64,000 nucleotides of DNA from Kribbella antiqua (GTDB lineage Bacteria > Actinomycetota > Actinomycetes > Propionibacteriales > Kribbellaceae): the NCBI RefSeq assembly GCF_004345665.1, contig NZ_SLWR01000001.1, positions 1,054,001-1,118,000 of the forward strand, given 5' to 3'. The position numbers and the translations under genes are program-made. The stretch's first letter is position 1, and every line of letters starts with the position of its first letter. Below, piece after piece: positions 60,130-64,000 of the stretch. The notes under the pieces were generated by a model. The model made no database searches. It was given only the letters and a program-made list of their open reading frames with translations, and was not told the origin of the DNA.

Positions 60130-62049
60130 ATGTGCGGAATCGCCGGCTGCTACCAGCAGCGTGACGGTCTCGCCCTCGCCGAGACGATGAGCGACCGGAT
60201 CGCACACCGCGGTCCGGACGCCGACCATGTCCACCGGTTCGAGGACGGCGAGGTTCGGGCCTACCTGGCCCACCGCCGGCTGTCGATCATCGACCTGTCG
60301 GCAGGTGCGGACCAGCCGTTCACCAAGCGCGGTCTGACGATCTGCTACAACGGCGAGCTCTACAACTACAAGGAACTGCGCGCCGAGCTCTCCCGGTCGG
60401 GCGTCACCTTCCGGACCAGCTCTGACACCGAGGTGGTGCTGGAAGCATGGCGTCGCTGGGGTCCGGCCGCGCTGACGCGGTTCCGCGGCATGTTCGCGTT
60501 CGCGATGCTGGACGAGGACAGCGGCAGCATGTTCCTGGCCCGTGATCCGCTCGGCATCAAGCCGCTGTACTTCCTCCGCCGGCAGGGCGGCGTGATCTTC
60601 GCATCCGAGCTGAAGGCGCTCGTCGCCGCGGTCGGCCCGGAGCTGCGCACCGATCCCGGCGCGCTGATCGCGTCGATGCTCTACTACTGGCTGCCCGAAC
60701 AGCGCTGCGCGATCGAAGGCGTGGAGAAGCTGCCGCCAGGTTCGTGGGCAGAGTTCCGTCCGGATGGCAGCAGCCGGCACGAGACGTACTGGCGTGTCAC
60801 CGACGTCGCGACCGAAGCCGCCGCCGGGCCGCGGGCCGACCTGCGCGCGGTGATCGAGGAATCGGTCGCCGCCCACCTGGTCGCCGACGTACCGGTGTCG
60901 ACCTTCCTCAGCGGCGGTCTCGACTCCAGCCTGGTCACCGTGCTCGCCAAGCGGCTCGATCCTGGCATCGACTCGTACACGATCACCTTCCGGGCGCAGG
61001 ACCAGAAGCTCGAGGCGATGCCGGACGACGCGATCTACGCGCGCAAGGTGGCGCAGCAGTTCGGCATCGACCTGCACGAGATCGAGATCGCGCCGGACGT
61101 GGTCGAACTGCTGCCGCGGATCGTCGACATCCTGGACGAGCCGATCGGCGACCCGGCCGCGATCAACACCCTGCTGATGTGCGACACGGCCCGCGACGCC
61201 GGGGTCAAGGTGCTGCTGTCCGGCATGGGCGCCGACGAGCTGTTCGGTGGTTACCGCAAACACCTCGCGTGTGTGATGGGAGCGCAGTACCAAAGGCTTC
61301 CTGGCGCCTTGCGGAACGGTCTGGTCGGTCCCGCCGTACGACGGCTGCCGGTCACCGTCGCGGGGCGCGGACTGCGCTACGCGCGCTGGGCGAAGCGGTT
61401 CGAGACCTTTGCGAACCTGCCCGAGGAGACCGCGTTCCGGCGCAGCTACACGATGTACGACGGCGACCAGTTGGCCGGCCTGCTGAGCCCGGACCTGGAG
61501 CCGTACGTCGGGAAGCTGATCGCCGAGCACAGCGACATCTACCACGACACCACGCTCGACGATCACGTCAACCGGATGTGCCTGGCGGACGCGCGGATGT
61601 TCCTGCCCGGGCTGAACCTCGCCTACACCGACCGGTCCAGCATGGCCGCGTCGACCGAGGTCCGGACACCGTTCGTGGACCCGATCGTGGCGCGGGCAGC
61701 CTTCTCGATCCCCGGCAGCGAGAAGATCCACCGGCGGCAGGGGAAGCTCGCGCTCAAGCAGGCGGCCGAGGCCTGGCTGCCGAAGGAGATCATCTACCGG
61801 CCGAAGGCGTCGTTCAGCGCGCCGCTGCGGGCGTGGGTCCGGAACGACCTGCGCGAACTCGTGGACGACGTACTGCTGCGGGGCGAGCTGGTCGGCAGCG
61901 GCTTCCTGCGGCAGGAGTCGGTGCAGCGGCTGGTCGACGACGAGCGGGCCGGGCGCGAGGACTACTCGAAGCAGATCTGGCAGTTGCTGACGCTGGAGAC
62001 CTGGACCCGGCACATGCGGTCCTTGGGCGTGACGACCACTTCTTTGTGA
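60130..62049 (+). CDS. asnB: glutamine-hydrolysing asparagine synthetase
   Basis: 639 residues. The N-terminal glutaminase starts MCGIAGCYQQRDGLALAETM, with Cys2 as nucleophile, and NGELYNYKELR. The ATP-PPase part has FLSGGLDSSLVTVLA and LLSGMGADELFGGY. It starts one base after the glycosyltransferase stop. In polysaccharide loci such proteins often amidate a uronic-acid carboxylate, which fits the AlgD-like gene two positions upstream. Plain asparagine synthesis is the alternative. Confidence 0.9.
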   Translation: MCGIAGCYQQRDGLALAETMSDRIAHRGPDADHVHRFEDGEVRAYLAHRRLSIIDLSAGADQPFTKRGLTICYNGELYNYKELRAELSRSGVTFRTSSDTEVVLEAWRRWGPAALTRFRGMFAFAMLDEDSGSMFLARDPLGIKPLYFLRRQGGVIFASELKALVAAVGPELRTDPGALIASMLYYWLPEQRCAIEGVEKLPPGSWAEFRPDGSSRHETYWRVTDVATEAAAGPRADLRAVIEESVAAHLVADVPVSTFLSGGLDSSLVTVLAKRLDPGIDSYTITFRAQDQKLEAMPDDAIYARKVAQQFGIDLHEIEIAPDVVELLPRIVDILDEPIGDPAAINTLLMCDTARDAGVKVLLSGMGADELFGGYRKHLACVMGAQYQRLPGALRNGLVGPAVRRLPVTVAGRGLRYARWAKRFETFANLPEETAFRRSYTMYDGDQLAGLLSPDLEPYVGKLIAEHSDIYHDTTLDDHVNRMCLADARMFLPGLNLAYTDRSSMAASTEVRTPFVDPIVARAAFSIPGSEKIHRRQGKLALKQAAEAWLPKEIIYRPKASFSAPLRAWVRNDLRELVDDVLLRGELVGSGFLRQESVQRLVDDERAGREDYSKQIWQLLTLETWTRHMRSLGVTTTSL

Positions 62050-62076
62050 AGACTCTTCTCTCTCTGAAGGACTGGC

Positions 62077-64000
62077 ATGAAACAGGTTGCACAGAACTAC
62101 AAGTCCGGCGAGCTCAGTGTGCTCGACGTGCCGCCACCGGGATGCGCGCCCGGTGGGGTGCTGGTGCGCTCCCTCTACTCGCTCATCTCCACCGGCACCG
62201 AGTTGATGAAGGTCGGCGAGGCGCGACTGTCGCTGATCGGCAAGGCGAAGGCCCGGCCGGACCAGGTGAAGAAGGTGCTGGACTCGGTGGTTCAGCAGGG
62301 TGCCGTCAACACCTACAAGAAGGTGATGAACAAGCTCGACTCGTACACGCCGCTGGGTTACTCGCTGTGCGGTGTCGTGGTCGAGGTGGGCGCCGGGGCC
62401 GAGGAGTTCAGTGTCGGGCAGCTGGTCGCTGCCGCGGGCAACGAGTTCGCGCTGCACGCGGAGTACAACTGGATCCCGATCAACCTGTGTGTTCCGGTGC
62501 CGGACGGCGTACCGGCGGAGCAGGCGGCGTTCTCGACTGTTGGTGCCATCGCGATGCAGGGTGTGCGGCAGGCGGAGGTGCAGCTCGGCGAGACCGCGGT
62601 GGTGATCGGGCTCGGTCTGGTCGGGCAACTCGTCGTACGGCTGCTGGTTGCGGCCGGGGTACGGGTGTTCGGCATCGACACGGTCGAGGATCGGTGCCGG
62701 ATGGCGGAGAAGGCGGGCGCGTTGCACTGCTCGTCGGCCGATGAGGCCGGGATCGCGGTGCTGGAGCGGTCGTTGCTGGAGGCATCGAACGGGCTCGGAG
62801 CCGACCACATCCTGCTCGCCGCCGGCGGTCATTCCAACGGTCCGGTCGAGACGGCCGCGCGGCTCGCTCGCGACCGCGCCCGGGTCGTCGACATCGGCAA
62901 GACCAGGCTCGACCTGCCCTGGAACGCGTACTACGACAAGGAGCTGGACGTCCGCTTCTCCCGCTCCTACGGGCCGGGCCGGTACGACGACCGCTACGAG
63001 CTGGAGGGTATCGACTACCCGGCCGGCTACGTCCGCTGGACCGAACGCCGCAACCTCGAATGCTTCATCGACCTGATCGCCCGCGAACAGATCGACGTGG
63101 GCTCGTTGATCGCCCACACCTTCCCGATCGCCGACGCCACCGACGTCTACCAACAGCTCTCCTCGGGCGTCCTCCCCGGAGTCGGCTTCCTCTTCGAGTA
63201 CCCGGACGTGCCGCGGGAAGAGAAGGTGCAGCCGGCTCCACGGGTTGAGCGGACCGCGAAGGCAACAGCTGGTGCGGCAAGGCTTGGGTTCATCGGGGCG
63301 GGGAACTATGCCTCGAGCATGCTTCTGCCGCACCTGCAGAAGAACGAGGGCGCCGTACTGGCGCATGTGGCGACCAACAAGTCGTTGTCGGCTGCCAATG
63401 CACAACGACGGTTCGGGTTCGAGAACATCTCGACCGACGCCAACGCCGTACTCACGGACGAGTCTCTGGACGCTGTGTTCGTGGTGACTCGGCACAGCAC
63501 GCACGCCGAGCTCGCCTGCCGGGCGCTGGAGTCCGGGAAGGCGGTGTTCGTCGAGAAGCCGCTGGCGCTCACCGACGAGGATCTCGACCGGATCGTCGCC
63601 ACCGCGGATGCCACCGGCAACAACCGGCTGATGGTCGGGTTCAACCGGCGGTTCGCGCCGCTGCTGACCGATCTGCGCGACCGCTTCGGCAATCCTGGCG
63701 GCGGGTCCTCGGCGCGGTACCTGGTGAACGCGGGCCGGCTGGATCCGTCCAGCTGGTACCTCGACCAGGACAAGGAAGGCAGCCGGTTCGCCGGCGAGGG
63801 TGGCCACTTCATCGACACCTTGAGCTGGTGGCTCGACAGCCCGCCCACCGAGGTGTACGCCGTACCTGGCCCGGACGCCGGTGACGTGATCATCAGCCTC
63901 CGGTTCGCCAACGGCTCGGTCGGCACGATCAGCTACGTCGGCGGCGGCAACGCGCGGTTCCCGAAGGAGACGCTCGACATCACCGGTGGCGGCCGCAACG
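62077..64000 (+). CDS. bi-domain zinc-type dehydrogenase plus Gfo/Idh/MocA oxidoreductase, partial
   Basis: 641 codons are visible, without a stop, so the gene continues past the window. From ATG 62077 (AAGGACTGGC upstream) the first 390 residues are a medium-chain dehydrogenase (VLVRSLYSLISTGTE and TAVVIGLGLVGQLVVRLLVA). From about 400 a Gfo/Idh/MocA domain begins (LGFIGAGNYASSMLLPHL, then EKPLALTDED, GFNRRFAPLL and GGHFIDTLSWW). Such bi-domain proteins occur in polysaccharide clusters and probably oxidise or reduce a nucleotide sugar in two linked active sites. The zinc ligands of the first domain are not obvious. Confidence 0.85.
   Translation, partial: MKQVAQNYKSGELSVLDVPPPGCAPGGVLVRSLYSLISTGTELMKVGEARLSLIGKAKARPDQVKKVLDSVVQQGAVNTYKKVMNKLDSYTPLGYSLCGVVVEVGAGAEEFSVGQLVAAAGNEFALHAEYNWIPINLCVPVPDGVPAEQAAFSTVGAIAMQGVRQAEVQLGETAVVIGLGLVGQLVVRLLVAAGVRVFGIDTVEDRCRMAEKAGALHCSSADEAGIAVLERSLLEASNGLGADHILLAAGGHSNGPVETAARLARDRARVVDIGKTRLDLPWNAYYDKELDVRFSRSYGPGRYDDRYELEGIDYPAGYVRWTERRNLECFIDLIAREQIDVGSLIAHTFPIADATDVYQQLSSGVLPGVGFLFEYPDVPREEKVQPAPRVERTAKATAGAARLGFIGAGNYASSMLLPHLQKNEGAVLAHVATNKSLSAANAQRRFGFENISTDANAVLTDESLDAVFVVTRHSTHAELACRALESGKAVFVEKPLALTDEDLDRIVATADATGNNRLMVGFNRRFAPLLTDLRDRFGNPGGGSSARYLVNAGRLDPSSWYLDQDKEGSRFAGEGGHFIDTLSWWLDSPPTEVYAVPGPDAGDVIISLRFANGSVGTISYVGGGNARFPKETLDITGGGRN

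Noticed and set aside
60106..63807. A 1233-codon minus-strand open frame
   Set aside because: It is the mirror of the glycosyltransferase end, asnB and the bi-domain oxidoreductase. High GC keeps reverse frames open; the composition is Arg/Gly/Ala-rich without domains.

Overview
The window is high-GC DNA with dense, short-spaced or overlapping genes, frequent GTG/TTG starts and G/C-rich third codon positions, so it comes from an actinomycete chromosome. The gene content (large exopolysaccharide locus, secreted beta-helix and beta-propeller paralogues, GTA/TAC-rich codon style) resembles Kribbella or another Nocardioidaceae member; that is inference, because there is no rRNA or other taxonomic marker here.

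Region 1 (1-16 kb) is mixed metabolism: divergent gabD/gabT (GABA shunt), an amidase, a MerR regulator, an MHS-family transporter, a TetR/MFS efflux pair with a large palindromic operator, erpA, a glycerate kinase, a VOC protein, endonuclease V coupled to a NUDIX hydrolase, and a decayed molybdenum-hydroxylase maturation cluster (mocA, a moxR/coxE deletion remnant, xdhC). A TnpB-only IS200/IS605-type element lies between mocA and nadA. TTGTnnACAA sites recur in the first 7 kb.

Region 2 (16-43.7 kb) starts the exopolysaccharide locus: a five-gene operon (two glycosyltransferases, two HxGH nucleotidyltransferases, one CDP-alcohol phosphatidyltransferase), three secreted right-handed beta-helix paralogues, an O-antigen-ligase/Wzy-like protein, a Wzz-like chain-length protein with a degenerate kinase domain, and three tandem secreted beta-propeller paralogues. 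A glucuronate-catabolism island (uxuB, a LacI regulator, uxaC) sits among these genes.

Region 3 (38-57.1 kb, minus strand) is a near-continuous run of about 19 genes. It encodes an unusual sugar cassette (epimerase, two C-methyltransferase-type proteins, rfbF, PIG-L deacetylase, rfbC, class III aminotransferase), a methyltransferase, PAP2 phosphatase, glycosyltransferases, pyruvyl transferase, two paralogous flippases, a possible 26-codon gene, an initiating phosphoglycosyltransferase, GDP-fucose synthesis (gmd, fcl) and a WecG/TagA-type transferase. Region 4 (57.6-64 kb, plus strand) is the divergent arm: an AlgD-like nucleotide-sugar dehydrogenase, a glycosyltransferase, an asparagine synthetase and a bi-domain oxidoreductase cut by the window end.

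Together regions 2-4 look like a Wzx/Wzy-type pathway for a fucose-containing polymer carrying a C-branched sugar, a uronate or its amide, and pyruvate ketals, plus a CDP-alcohol-derived component and a set of secreted repeat proteins. The polymer structure is inferred from families, not shown by sequence.
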